14,843 nt of DNA from Methanospirillum hungatei (GCF_020216685.1 NZ_JAIWNS010000132.1:1-14843), one strand, 5' to 3'. Positions 7,313-13,987 are shown, numbered from the stretch's first letter. Program-made: numbers and translations. Notes: a model not told the origin generated them from the letters alone.

Positions 7313-8472
7313 GAGAAGTTGCAGTAATCGGCGTAGGCTGTACGAAGTTCGGAGAAAAGTGGGAGACATCATTCCGTAACCTCTTTGTCGAGGCAGGGGC
7401 TCTTGCCCTTGAGGATGCAAACCTCTCCGGTGAACAGATAGACGAGATATTTGTCGGAAACATGAGTGCTGGCAGGTTTGTTGAGCAGGAACACATCGGT
7501 GCCCTGATTGCAGATTATGCAGGTCTTGCAACCGATAACATCCCGGCAACCCGTGTTGAGGCAGCCTGTGCATCCGGAGGTCTCTCATTCAGACAGGCAT
7601 ACACCGCCGTTGCATCAGGTATGTCAGATATCGTGGTCGCTGCCGGTGTTGAGAAGATGACTGATGTAGGAACCGAAGTTACGACTGATGTTCTTGCCGC
7701 AGCAGCAGACCGGGAATGGGAAGGAATTGCAGGTATTACATTCCCCGGCCTGTATGCAATGATTGCAACGGAGTATATGCACCGGTACGGCCTGACCAGA
7801 GAGCAACTGGCGCAGGTCGCGGTGAAAAACCATGATAACGGTGCAAAGAATCCAAATGCCCAGTTCAGAAAACCGATAACTCTTGATACCGTTATCAGTT
7901 CAACCCTTGTCGCAGATCCGCTCCGGCTCTTTGACTGTTCCCCGGTGACCGACGGGGCTGCAGCAGTCATCCTTGCCCCCCTGGAACGGGCACGGGAATT
8001 TACCGACACTCCCATCAAGGTCCTTGGAGCCGGACAGGCATCAAGCACTATCGCCCTGCACGACCGGAAAGATATCTGCACCCTCGATGCAACCGTTGCT
8101 GCTGGGAACCGGGCATTTCAGATGGCCAGGGTCGAACGGAAAGATATCGGATTTGTTGAAGTGCATGACTGTTTCACCATTGCCGAGATCTGTGCAATTG
8201 AGGATCTCGGATTCTGTAAGAAAGGTGAGGCAGGCAAACTGACTGAAGAGGGACAGACTGCAATTGGTGGAAAGATACCGATCAACCCAAGCGGCGGTCT
8301 GAAGGCATGTGGTCACCCGGTCGGAGCAACCGGTGTCAAACAGGTTTATGAGACGGTCAAACAGCTCCGTGGCGATGCAAAGGGAAGACAGATCGATACT
8401 GAAATTGGAATGACTCATAACGTTGGTGGTACCGGAGCCACGGTTGTCTGTCATATCTTTGGGAGGGTATAA
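7309..8472 (+). CDS. Acetyl-CoA C-acetyltransferase (acetoacetyl-CoA thiolase)
   Basis: Thiolase of 387 residues that joins two acetyl-CoA into acetoacetyl-CoA, the first step of the mevalonate pathway. The nucleophile is C87 in EAACASGG; a further catalytic block is [11 protein letters not shown], and the C-terminal histidine lies in [14 protein letters not shown]. The second catalytic cysteine of classical biosynthetic thiolases (CxG) is absent: the end reads [15 protein letters not shown], as in the SCPx/archaeal subgroup, which uses a His-based site. The start ATG overlaps the HMG-CoA synthase stop (ATGA), so the two subunits are translationally coupled. The reaction is thermodynamically uphill, and direct transfer to HMG-CoA synthase in the complex is the known solution in methanogens. 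Confidence 0.95.
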   Translation: MREVAVIGVGCTKFGEKWETSFRNLFVEAGALALEDANLSGEQIDEIFVGNMSAGRFVEQEHIGALIADYAGLATDNIPATRVEAACASGGLSFRQAYTAVASGMSDIVVAAGVEKMTDVGTEVTTDVLAAAADREWEGIAGITFPGLYAMIATEYMHRYGLTREQLAQVAVKNHDNGAKNPNAQFRKPITLDTVISSTLVADPLRLFDCSPVTDGAAAVILAPLERAREFTDTPIKVLGAGQASSTIALHDRKDICTLDATVAAGNRAFQMARVERKDIGFVEVHDCFTIAEICAIEDLGFCKKGEAGKLTEEGQTAIGGKIPINPSGGLKACGHPVGATGVKQVYETVKQLRGDAKGRQIDTEIGMTHNVGGTGATVVCHIFGRV

Positions 8473-8473
8473 G

Positions 8474-8863
8474 ATGTCAGTCGCACGATTCTGGAGAAAA
8501 CAGCAGAACCGGTATAATCTGATTGGAACCAGGTGTACAACCTGTGGAAAATATTTCTACCCGCCCCGGGGATTTTGTCCTGATTGCAGACGGGAAGGAA
8601 AGATCGTAGACCACCAGTTTAAAGGAACCGGAAAGGTAGTTACATACTCCATCATCCGGAGTTCCTCAGGAAATTTCAAACTTCTGACTCCCTATGTGCT
8701 TGCTATCATCGAGCTGGATGAAGGAACCCGGCTTACTTCCCACCTTGTCTGTGATATCGACCAGGTGTACATAGGTATGCCAGTCAGACGGGTCTTCAGA
8801 AAACTGGGAGAAGACGGATCCAGCGGCGCAATCTTTTATGGGACGAAATTTGTCCCTGCTTAA
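8474..8863 (+). CDS. DUF35 zinc-ribbon/OB-fold protein, scaffold of the thiolase-HMG-CoA synthase complex
   Basis: A 129-residue protein with an N-terminal helix (VARFWRKQQNRYNLIG), a rubredoxin-like zinc ribbon (C21-x-x-C24 and C35-x-x-C38) and a C-terminal OB fold (FKGTGKVVTYSIIRSSSGNF ... YVLAIIELDEGTRLTSHLV). This is the DUF35/YhcB-like architecture (COG1545). In archaea it sits with HMG-CoA synthase and thiolase and, from the known methanogen structure, bridges the two enzymes. A frame open from 8423 exists, but GGGAGGG at 8461-8467 points to the ATG at 8474, which is one nucleotide after the thiolase stop. It is the last gene of the operon; T-runs follow at 8885-8901. Confidence 0.92.
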   Translation: MSVARFWRKQQNRYNLIGTRCTTCGKYFYPPRGFCPDCRREGKIVDHQFKGTGKVVTYSIIRSSSGNFKLLTPYVLAIIELDEGTRLTSHLVCDIDQVYIGMPVRRVFRKLGEDGSSGAIFYGTKFVPA

Positions 8864-8884
8864 TCATTTTACCCACGTATTCTC

Positions 8885-8901
8885 TTTTTTCCATATTTTT
8901 T
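8885..8901 (+). terminator. T-run terminator after the mevalonate operon
   Basis: Two T6 runs, at 8885-8890 and 8896-8901, lie 20-40 nt after the DUF35 stop. Oligo-T on the coding strand is the main archaeal termination signal, and no hairpin is needed. It would separate the operon from the promoter at 8945-8974. Confidence 0.5.
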
Positions 8902-8944
8902 CAGTATTGTCCATACCTCCCACATATAGGCACGTTCGTGATAT

Positions 8945-8974
8945 GTCGATGAACCTTACGTTAATTATATAACC
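8945..8974 (+). promoter_or_regulatory. Second copy of the mevalonate-operon promoter element
   Basis: GTCGA (8945-8949), nine other bases, then CGTTAATTATATAACC (8959-8974). The 16-mer is identical to 5517-5532 and the GTCGA block has the same spacing. TATA at about 8964-8972 predicts a transcript start near 8992-8998. An imperfect inverted repeat follows (GCGGTG at 8977-8982 with CACCGC at 9000-9005) and would cover that start, and CACGTTCGTG (8931-8940) is a perfect palindrome just upstream. It should drive either the structured RNA candidate or the PAS-STAS gene. Confidence 0.6.
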
Positions 8975-8994
8975 TTGCGGTGAGTAGTATTACT

Positions 8995-9119
8995 TATCAC
9001 ACCGCCATCCCCCCGGGTGGCAGGAGAGATATCCGGTTTGGTCGCCGGATAAACTTACTCCGAACTTACAGCGTTCATTATCGCTATCCTCCTCCGGACC
9101 GGGGCAACCCCCGGTTTTT
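8995..9119 (+). ncRNA. Candidate structured small RNA or leader between the mevalonate operon and the PAS-STAS gene
   Basis: The 370-bp gap 8864-9234 contains no convincing protein gene but carries a promoter followed by consecutive hairpins. Hairpin 1: GCCATCC (9004-9010), loop CCCC, GGGTGGC (9015-9021). Hairpin 2: TATCCGG (9030-9036), 8-nt loop, CCGGATA (9045-9051). A weak stem follows: AGCG (9070-9073) with CGCT (9082-9085). AGGAG at 9022-9026 could also pair with CTCCT at about 9088-9092 to close a junction. The last hairpin is a terminator-like stem with a T-run (9098-9119). No known RNA family was recognised. It could be an independent sRNA of about 125 nt or an attenuator leader for the gene at 9235. 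The boundaries are estimates. Confidence 0.4.
9098..9119 (+). terminator. Hairpin plus T5 terminator
   Basis: ACCGGGG (9098-9104) pairs fully with CCCCGGT (9109-9115) around the loop CAAC, and T5 runs 9115-9119. It looks like an intrinsic terminator closing the structured region before the PAS-STAS gene. In archaea the T-run alone may be enough. Confidence 0.55.
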
Positions 9120-9234
9120 CACGTAAACTTCATCCCGGTTATTTTCGATCATGGAATCAGGATCTCCGTTGTATATGAGATGTGGATATCTAATGAAAAG
9201 TAATAACATCAACCGGTGAGAATAGATCATCTAT

Positions 9235-10134
9235 ATGTCAACCAGGACCCTCAATGTTGATCCATTTGAGATAATTCAGTCGATTGATGAACCTCTTTTT
9301 GTATTAAATGAAAAATATGCAGTTGTCTTCGGTAACCGTGCTTTTGATCAGACGTTCGGGGTGAGCAGGGCAGATATCGAAGGCAGATCAGTCTATGAAA
9401 TCGGAAATGGAATCCTGAATATTCCTGTGATCAGACAGACGCTGGAAAGTCTGAAAAATGCTGGTAATGAAGTCAGACACTTTGAGGTCGAGATTCCCAT
9501 CCCGCAGGGGAAAAAGACTTTCATTGTAAAGGCCGGAGTGATGAGACGGTACGGCTCCTCAAATGAGGATCAGATCCTGGTCAGGTTTGAAGATATCAGT
9601 GATCAGTTGGCAGCCGAATTATCCATCCGTGAAAAGAATGCTGCAATTCTTGAACTCTCCACTCCGATTACCAAGATATGGGATGAGATCCTTGTCCTCC
9701 CCATGATTGGAACACTCGATGCCGAACGGGCAAATAAGATGATCGAGCAGCTTCTGGATGCCATCAGCCGTGAACGGGCCAGATCAATCATCATGGACGG
9801 AACAGGAATCACCCATATCGACGAGATGGTGGCAACTCATATCATCAAGGCAACCACCGCAGTCAAACTTCTGGGCTCTCAGGTTATAATGACCGGTGTG
9901 AAACCTGAAGTAGCTATGATGATGGTAAAACTTGGTATCGACCTGAAAGATATTGTAACCCGCGCAACGCTGCAGGAAGGAGTTCAGTACGCCCTTGACT
10001 CACGGGGATACATGGTTGTCAGCAAGTCAAGTATTATGTCTGAAGAGCAGACATTCCAGACCGCAGCACCACGGCAGAACGGTCAGAGTACAAAACCAAC
10101 AATACGAATTGTAAATCCCTACCGTGAACCCTGA
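9235..10134 (+). CDS. PAS-STAS protein, RsbR-like stressosome/sensor protein
   Basis: Cytoplasmic signalling protein of 299 residues. A PAS sensor domain covers about residues 8-125 (IIQSIDEPLFVLNEKYAVVFGNRAF ... VRFEDISDQ), and a STAS domain of the RsbR type covers about 138-262 (ILELSTPITKIWDEILVLPMIGTLDAERA ... GVQYAL). A polar tail of about 35 residues (SEEQTFQTAAPRQNGQS) follows. RsbR-type proteins build stressosomes with RsbS and are phosphorylated on two threonines by RsbT. Here the Thr of the D-x-T-G motif is kept (T190), but the position equal to the second Thr in PEVAxT is Met (M229). No RsbS, RsbT or phosphatase gene is nearby, so the output is unknown. The nearest SD-like GGTGAG is 14 nt before the start. 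Confidence 0.85.
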   Translation: MSTRTLNVDPFEIIQSIDEPLFVLNEKYAVVFGNRAFDQTFGVSRADIEGRSVYEIGNGILNIPVIRQTLESLKNAGNEVRHFEVEIPIPQGKKTFIVKAGVMRRYGSSNEDQILVRFEDISDQLAAELSIREKNAAILELSTPITKIWDEILVLPMIGTLDAERANKMIEQLLDAISRERARSIIMDGTGITHIDEMVATHIIKATTAVKLLGSQVIMTGVKPEVAMMMVKLGIDLKDIVTRATLQEGVQYALDSRGYMVVSKSSIMSEEQTFQTAAPRQNGQSTKPTIRIVNPYREP

Positions 10135-10179
10135 CCCCTTTTTTCTTTCTTTGACATTTCCAAACATTGATATCCAACC

Positions 10180-10194
10180 GATGAGACTCTCATC
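10180..10194 (+). promoter_or_regulatory. Perfect palindrome abutting the malic enzyme start codon
   Basis: GATGAGA-C-TCTCATC is a 7-bp perfect inverted repeat with a 1-nt centre, ending 2 nt before the ATG at 10197. No Shine-Dalgarno site is present, so the transcript is probably leaderless or nearly so and the repeat would cover the transcription start. A repressor operator is the simplest reading; a hairpin hiding the start is the alternative. Confidence 0.45.
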
Positions 10195-10196
10195 TC

Positions 10197-11405
10197 ATGG
10201 ATATTGACCGTGAGGAGATCGCACAAAAATCACTGGCACTGCACCTGACCCATCAGGGGAAACTTGCTGTTCAGTCAAAAGTCCCGATGCAGACCAGAGA
10301 GGACCTCTCACTTGCCTATACTCCAGGTGTTGCTCATGTCTGCCGGTACATCGCCGAGGATGAAACACGGGCATTTTCCTGTACATTAAAACGAAATACC
10401 ATCGCCATCATCACCGATGGAACTGCCGTCCTGGGACTTGGAAATATCGGCCCGACTGCGGCTATTCCGGTCATGGAAGGGAAGGCAATTCTATTTAAGG
10501 AGTTTGCCGGGATTGATGCTTTCCCCATCTGTATCACCGGCGATTATGACGACCTGATCAGCCATATACGGAGTATTGCACCGGTATTCGGGGGAATTAA
10601 CCTTGAAGATATCGCGGCTCCCCGGTGTTTCGAGATTGAGGAAGAACTTCAGAACCTCGGGATACCGGTGATGCACGACGACCAGCATGGTGCTGCGATT
10701 GCAGTTCTTGCAGCCCTCATAAATGCCTGCAAAGTGACCGGTAAAAATTTCAAAGACCTCACGGTCGTCGTATCAGGGGCTGGTGCAGCAGGATATGCCA
10801 TCTGTCGGCTGCTGAAATGCATCGGGTATGAAGGAGAGACATGTACTGCCGTAAAAGAACTCATCGTCTGTGACCGTGAAGGAATCATCTACCGGGGACG
10901 ACACGGGCTCTATCACAATATCTACAAATACCTGCTTGGTGACGAGACAAACAGGATGCTCAGGACCGGGACCCTTGCCGATGCTTTACGGGGGGCTGAT
11001 GTCTTTGTCGGAGTCTCATCAGGAAACCTGGTGACGGCTGACATGGTGCGGCAGATGAACCCGGATCCGATTGTCCTGGCTCTTGCAAACCCGACTCCGG
11101 AGATCATGCCTGATGAAGCCAGGGCAGGAGGAGCTGCAATTGTCGGTACCGGCCGGTCGGACTTCCCAAACCAGGTAAATAATGTCCTTGTATTTCCGGG
11201 CGTGTTCAGGGGGGCTCTTGATGCAGGTGCAACGAAGATAAGTGAGGAGATGAAGATTGCAGCGGCTCATGCAATTGCCCGGTATGTGAAAGATCCAACC
11301 CCGGAAAAGATCTTGCCTGATCCCCTTGACCGGGGCGTTGCCCGGGTGGTGGCAGCGGCAGTTGCAGAGATGGCGAAGAAGTGTGGGTGTGTGAGAGAGG
11401 AGTGA
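10197..11405 (+). CDS. Malic enzyme (malate dehydrogenase, decarboxylating)
   Basis: Oxidative decarboxylation of malate to pyruvate with NAD(P)+, or the reverse, in the cytoplasm; 402 residues, the short prokaryotic form without the extra phosphotransacetylase-like domain. Catalytic and binding residues seen: Y41 (SLAYTPGVA), K96 (GKAILFKEFAGIDAFP), metal ligands E137-D138 (GGINLEDIAAP) and D161/D162 (MHDDQHG), and a Rossmann GAGAAG at 194-199 followed by the acidic D at the end of beta-2 (LIVCDREG), which favours NAD. LALANPTPEIMPDEA and SDFPNQVNNVL are further family blocks. The gene has its own palindrome-bearing promoter region and ends in a hairpin terminator. In a methanogen it would link C4 intermediates to pyruvate. 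Confidence 0.94.
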   Translation: MDIDREEIAQKSLALHLTHQGKLAVQSKVPMQTREDLSLAYTPGVAHVCRYIAEDETRAFSCTLKRNTIAIITDGTAVLGLGNIGPTAAIPVMEGKAILFKEFAGIDAFPICITGDYDDLISHIRSIAPVFGGINLEDIAAPRCFEIEEELQNLGIPVMHDDQHGAAIAVLAALINACKVTGKNFKDLTVVVSGAGAAGYAICRLLKCIGYEGETCTAVKELIVCDREGIIYRGRHGLYHNIYKYLLGDETNRMLRTGTLADALRGADVFVGVSSGNLVTADMVRQMNPDPIVLALANPTPEIMPDEARAGGAAIVGTGRSDFPNQVNNVLVFPGVFRGALDAGATKISEEMKIAAAHAIARYVKDPTPEKILPDPLDRGVARVVAAAVAEMAKKCGCVREE

Positions 11406-11409
11406 GATC

Positions 11410-11428
11410 GCGAAAAATAATTTTTTGC
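11410..11428 (+). terminator. Hairpin/T-run terminator of the malic enzyme gene
   Basis: GCGAAAAA (11410-11417) pairs with TTTTTTGC (11421-11428), with one G-T pair, around TAA, 5 nt after the stop codon. The T6 run itself is the probable archaeal termination signal. The remaining 100 bp up to the convergent gene hold only AT-rich sequence. Confidence 0.45.
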
Positions 11429-11525
11429 CTAAATAAAACTGTATGAGTGATTTTATCCACACTTATTACAAAAACCTCATGATATGCCAACAAGGTCTGT
11501 CATAAAAATCAATCACACAACCAGT

Positions 11526-12137
11526 TCAAATAAGTGAAACAAAAAAATCAATCATCGCACGATAATTTGGACATTTTTCATATACTTTCTTTGGATCTAT
11601 CTTTCCCATCAGGACTTTTCCATCAACAGTCTTTTTGTATTCTCTGTGTAAATATTCTGAATACATACGTTTCAGGTATTTTGAAGGGGGTTCATCAGTA
11701 TTCACATCTTCCGGGTTTCGTGCATGAGAAGCAATCCTGTTTCTGATGGCAGGATCGAACTTATCAGCATCTGATAAGAGCCAGGCTTCATACTCATGAA
11801 CAGCAAAGAACATCCTGAACCGATCCTGCTTCACTGAATCTTCGAACAATTGAGTTCCCTGAAGAATGCGTTCCCGGATTGAACGGTTGACATCACGGGC
11901 ATACGGTGTCTTATAAAGATCCATCTGTCCCACAATAGCGAGTATCTCCTCTTTGTCCGGCCCGGCAAGGTATTTTTTAACTTTCTGGGGAAGATCACGG
12001 AAAAAATTCCCATACCCGTTGATATTAATCGCTGTAACCCCGATATTCTGCCCGGTCTTTTCTGCAAGATGCTTTCTGATAAGCCCCTCAATTGACCTCT
12101 TTTCAGTATCGCCTTCAACAATCAGGATGAATCTCAT
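11526..12137 (-). CDS. DUF4276 TOPRIM-like protein, partner of the AAA ATPase
   Basis: A 203-residue protein of the DUF4276 family, generally regarded as TOPRIM-like, the fold of OLD-type nucleases, primases and topoisomerases. Seen here: strand 1 with the acidic motif FILIVEGDTE (E8), the AIVGQMDLYKTPY block with D73 in the family's D-x-Y arrangement, AVHEYEAWLLSD (H114, E115, E117), and a C-terminal KIDPKKVYEKCPNYRAMID block. These acidic residues could bind Mg2+ for nuclease action, but activity is inferred. Its ATG overlaps the ATPase stop (ATGA), so the two are translationally coupled and probably act as a complex. Such ATPase + TOPRIM pairs resemble OLD/Gabija and PARIS anti-phage systems. 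Confidence 0.85.
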   Translation of the reverse strand: MRFILIVEGDTEKRSIEGLIRKHLAEKTGQNIGVTAININGYGNFFRDLPQKVKKYLAGPDKEEILAIVGQMDLYKTPYARDVNRSIRERILQGTQLFEDSVKQDRFRMFFAVHEYEAWLLSDADKFDPAIRNRIASHARNPEDVNTDEPPSKYLKRMYSEYLHREYKKTVDGKVLMGKIDPKKVYEKCPNYRAMIDFFVSLI

Positions 12138-13318
12138 TCCATCCCCTCAAGCTCACCTGAGGAAAAGAGGGACCCAAGCGTATAATCTTCAAGCCAATAT
12201 TTTAGCTTCTCTTCGGATACTTGTCGCATCACAGATGCACCCTCTTTCCATTCAATAATTAAAGTGCTCGGAATAAACCCACCACAGGCCGTAAGAAATT
12301 CAGATGAATGAGTGGTGATAATAACCTGTGTTCGTTGTGACATCTCTTTTGCGTATTCTGCGACTATCCGCATCATAGCAGGATGAAGTCCGGTTTCCGG
12401 TTCGTCTATGGCTATCAGAGAACCAGGCTCAGGGTGAGCCAGAATTGTGAGCAGAAACAGGTACCGGAGGGTTCCATCTGAAATATCTGATGCAGAACGC
12501 TCCTGTTTAAGAGTCTTCCACCTGATCCGAAGTTGAATCTGTTTATCCGCAGCTGGGGGAAAAACAAGTTTATCGTAATCTTCTCCAAATGCTGCTACCA
12601 TTGCAAGGTCTATTGATCGTTCAAAATCACGGTTGGTTGTATAGAGGGTGTGAAGTACCGAGATGAGGTTACTTCCATCCAAGAAAAGGGTGGTATCACG
12701 TCTTGATATCGTCGGTTTGCGAATCGGTAAATGAGGGGAGGTATCAATTGACTGAAAAATTCTCCAGGAAGAAATTAACTTCTGTAATTTAGAGGGAATA
12801 GAATCTTTTGTAAATGGAGTTTTTAATTGTGATAAAAGTGTCTCGGTGGATTCAATTTCCATAGAGATTGAATCAGCGTCGATATAATTACGGAAATATG
12901 ATAGGGAAGGATTTCGTTCTAAAAACATGACAGATTCATGATGTCCAGAAGGATCATGAATAGTACGTAAAAATTCTTGTTCGATCTGAAAATCTCCCTC
13001 ATATCCCTTTTTCCGAATCTGAAGGGAATATTCAAGATCGAAAGGAGCGATTTGTTCATGGTCCCCATCTCTGCAAAGATTGAGATGGATCTCAATTTTC
13101 TCTGCCTGGTTATCCCAAAGAATCTGATCCATCCCCCCTTCACGAAGGATATAATCTCTGAATTCTCCATCAGCACACAGACGTATCATATCCAGTAATT
13201 TGAGAAGGTTTGATTTCCCGCTTCCATTCGGTCCAATAACTATGTTAAGACATTTGGGTGACCATGAAATATCTTTAAAAGAACGAAATCCCTTAAGTGA
13301 AAGACTACAGAGTCTCAT
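12134..13318 (-). CDS. AAA/ABC-type ATPase of the OLD-like (AAA_21, COG4637-like) group
   Basis: SMC/ABC-like ATPase of 394 residues. The N-terminal strand SLSLKGFRSFKDISW leads to Walker A GPNGSGKS (29-36). A variable insert of about 230 residues follows, then the signature SDISDGTLRYLFL (280-282 is SDG), Walker B SLIAIDEPETGLHP (D305, E306) and the H-loop ITTHSSEF (H337). Such ATPases sense or clamp DNA or proteins and activate a partner effector, here the overlapping DUF4276 gene. AGGAG at 13325-13329 lies 6 nt before the ATG, and a TATATATT box at about 13361-13371 gives a short leader. The pair has its own promoter immediately beside a broken hsdR, which suggests arrival by transfer into a defence locus (inference). 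Confidence 0.9.
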   Translation of the reverse strand: MRLCSLSLKGFRSFKDISWSPKCLNIVIGPNGSGKSNLLKLLDMIRLCADGEFRDYILREGGMDQILWDNQAEKIEIHLNLCRDGDHEQIAPFDLEYSLQIRKKGYEGDFQIEQEFLRTIHDPSGHHESVMFLERNPSLSYFRNYIDADSISMEIESTETLLSQLKTPFTKDSIPSKLQKLISSWRIFQSIDTSPHLPIRKPTISRRDTTLFLDGSNLISVLHTLYTTNRDFERSIDLAMVAAFGEDYDKLVFPPAADKQIQLRIRWKTLKQERSASDISDGTLRYLFLLTILAHPEPGSLIAIDEPETGLHPAMMRIVAEYAKEMSQRTQVIITTHSSEFLTACGGFIPSTLIIEWKEGASVMRQVSEEKLKYWLEDYTLGSLFSSGELEGME

Positions 13319-13350
13319 GTTATTCTCCTGATCTCATCTATGCCACAGAC

Positions 13351-13371
13351 ATATTAGCGGTAATATATAAT
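13351..13371 (-). promoter_or_regulatory. Promoter of the ATPase-DUF4276 pair with an inverted repeat
   Basis: On the minus strand a TATA-like ATTATATATTA covers 13361-13371, about 45 nt before the ATPase start. ATATTA (13351-13356), GCGG, TAATAT (13361-13366) forms a 6-bp inverted repeat that touches the TATA box and could be an operator. AT-rich repeats arise easily by chance. Confidence 0.4.
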
Positions 13372-13386
13372 ATCTGACACCACCAC

Positions 13387-13931
13387 TCACGTCTCTACAC
13401 AGATTGCCATATTGGAATCGGTAATCATCTGAAAAAGAACGCTATCAAACGAGCGTCCAAACTGGTTGATAGTCAGTCGCTGGATGGTACAGACAGAGAC
13501 ATAGGCATAATCTGGTTTAGGGTCGGTCAGGTATGACTCAGGGATTTTTTTAAAACTTACCTTCTCTTCGTCATCCCGGTCATTTAATGAGATTTTTGAT
13601 TATACACCTCATATATCTTGTCAAACTTGAGACCCGGTTCTGGTTCAAATGATGCGAATGCCCGGATTGCCTGGACAGCAAGAGCCCGCCGGTTAACCCA
13701 GAAGAGGACCCGCTTCGCCACCCCTGACTTCATCAGCCGGTATACCGGGTTTACCATCGTGAATGTCTTCCCGGTCCCGGTCGCCATCGCAACAAGCATC
13801 TTCTGTTTTCGCTCTGCAATGGCTGTTTCAACCACATGATTCGCCTGAATCGGGTAGGATATGAGCAGGGGATGGGTGTTTGGAGTGGATCGATCTTTTT
13901 CTGGTAACTCTCTCTGGGGACATGGTATCAC
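13387..13931 (-). pseudogene. hsdR: Remnant of type I restriction enzyme motor subunit (hsdR), frameshifted and truncated at both ends
   Basis: HsdR is the translocating and cleaving subunit of type I restriction systems. From GTG at 13931 the frame gives HPLLISYPIQANHVVETAIAERKQK, then MLVAMATGTGKT (Walker A, motif I), RVLFWVNRRALAVQAIRAFASFEPEPGLKFDKIYEVYNQK and a stop. The next frame continues the family sequence without a gap: KISLNDRDDEEKVSF ... SYLTDPKPDYAYVSVCTIQRLTINQFGRSFD, to a TGA at 13389-13387. One A missing from the minus-strand A5 run (T5 at 13593-13597 on the plus strand) explains the shift. The N-terminal endonuclease domain, the DECH box and everything after TIQR are gone, about 180 of roughly 800-1000 residues. 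Certainly inactive unless the window breaks a larger rearrangement; no hsdM or hsdS is present. Confidence 0.85.
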
Positions 13932-13956
13932 AATTCTTATAACGTGGTGCGCTTTA

Positions 13957-13987
13957 AGAGACTAATCTCTGACGGTTTGTAACGTCA
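13957..13987 (-). other. Two small inverted repeats between the thioredoxin-like gene and the hsdR remnant
   Basis: AGAGA-CTAA-TCTCT lies at about 13957-13970, and TGACG (13970-13974), eight bases, CGTCA (13983-13987) follows. They lie just beyond the stop of the leftward thioredoxin-like gene and could form a terminator structure, but there is no clear T-run on that strand. They could also be scars of rearrangement beside the hsdR breakpoint. Confidence 0.25.

Noticed and set aside
7515..8454. Long open frames of 188 and 137 residues on the minus strand inside the thiolase gene
   Set aside because: They are antisense to a well-supported, conserved gene, have low-complexity Arg/Ser/Cys-rich products, no ribosome site and no family resemblance. 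They reflect codon bias of the thiolase gene.
8864..9234. tRNA, C/D or H/ACA guide RNA in the large intergenic gap
   Set aside because: There is no cloverleaf or T-loop GTTC context. CGATGA at 8947-8952 is C-box-like, but no D-box CTGA is placed correctly, and no H/ACA-type ACA end follows a suitable stem.
11503..11554. AAAAATCAATCA repeated at about 11504-11515 and 11543-11554
   Set aside because: It is AT-rich and only 12 nt, and one copy is the 3' end of the DUF4276 gene. It is not enough to claim an attachment site or transposon scar.
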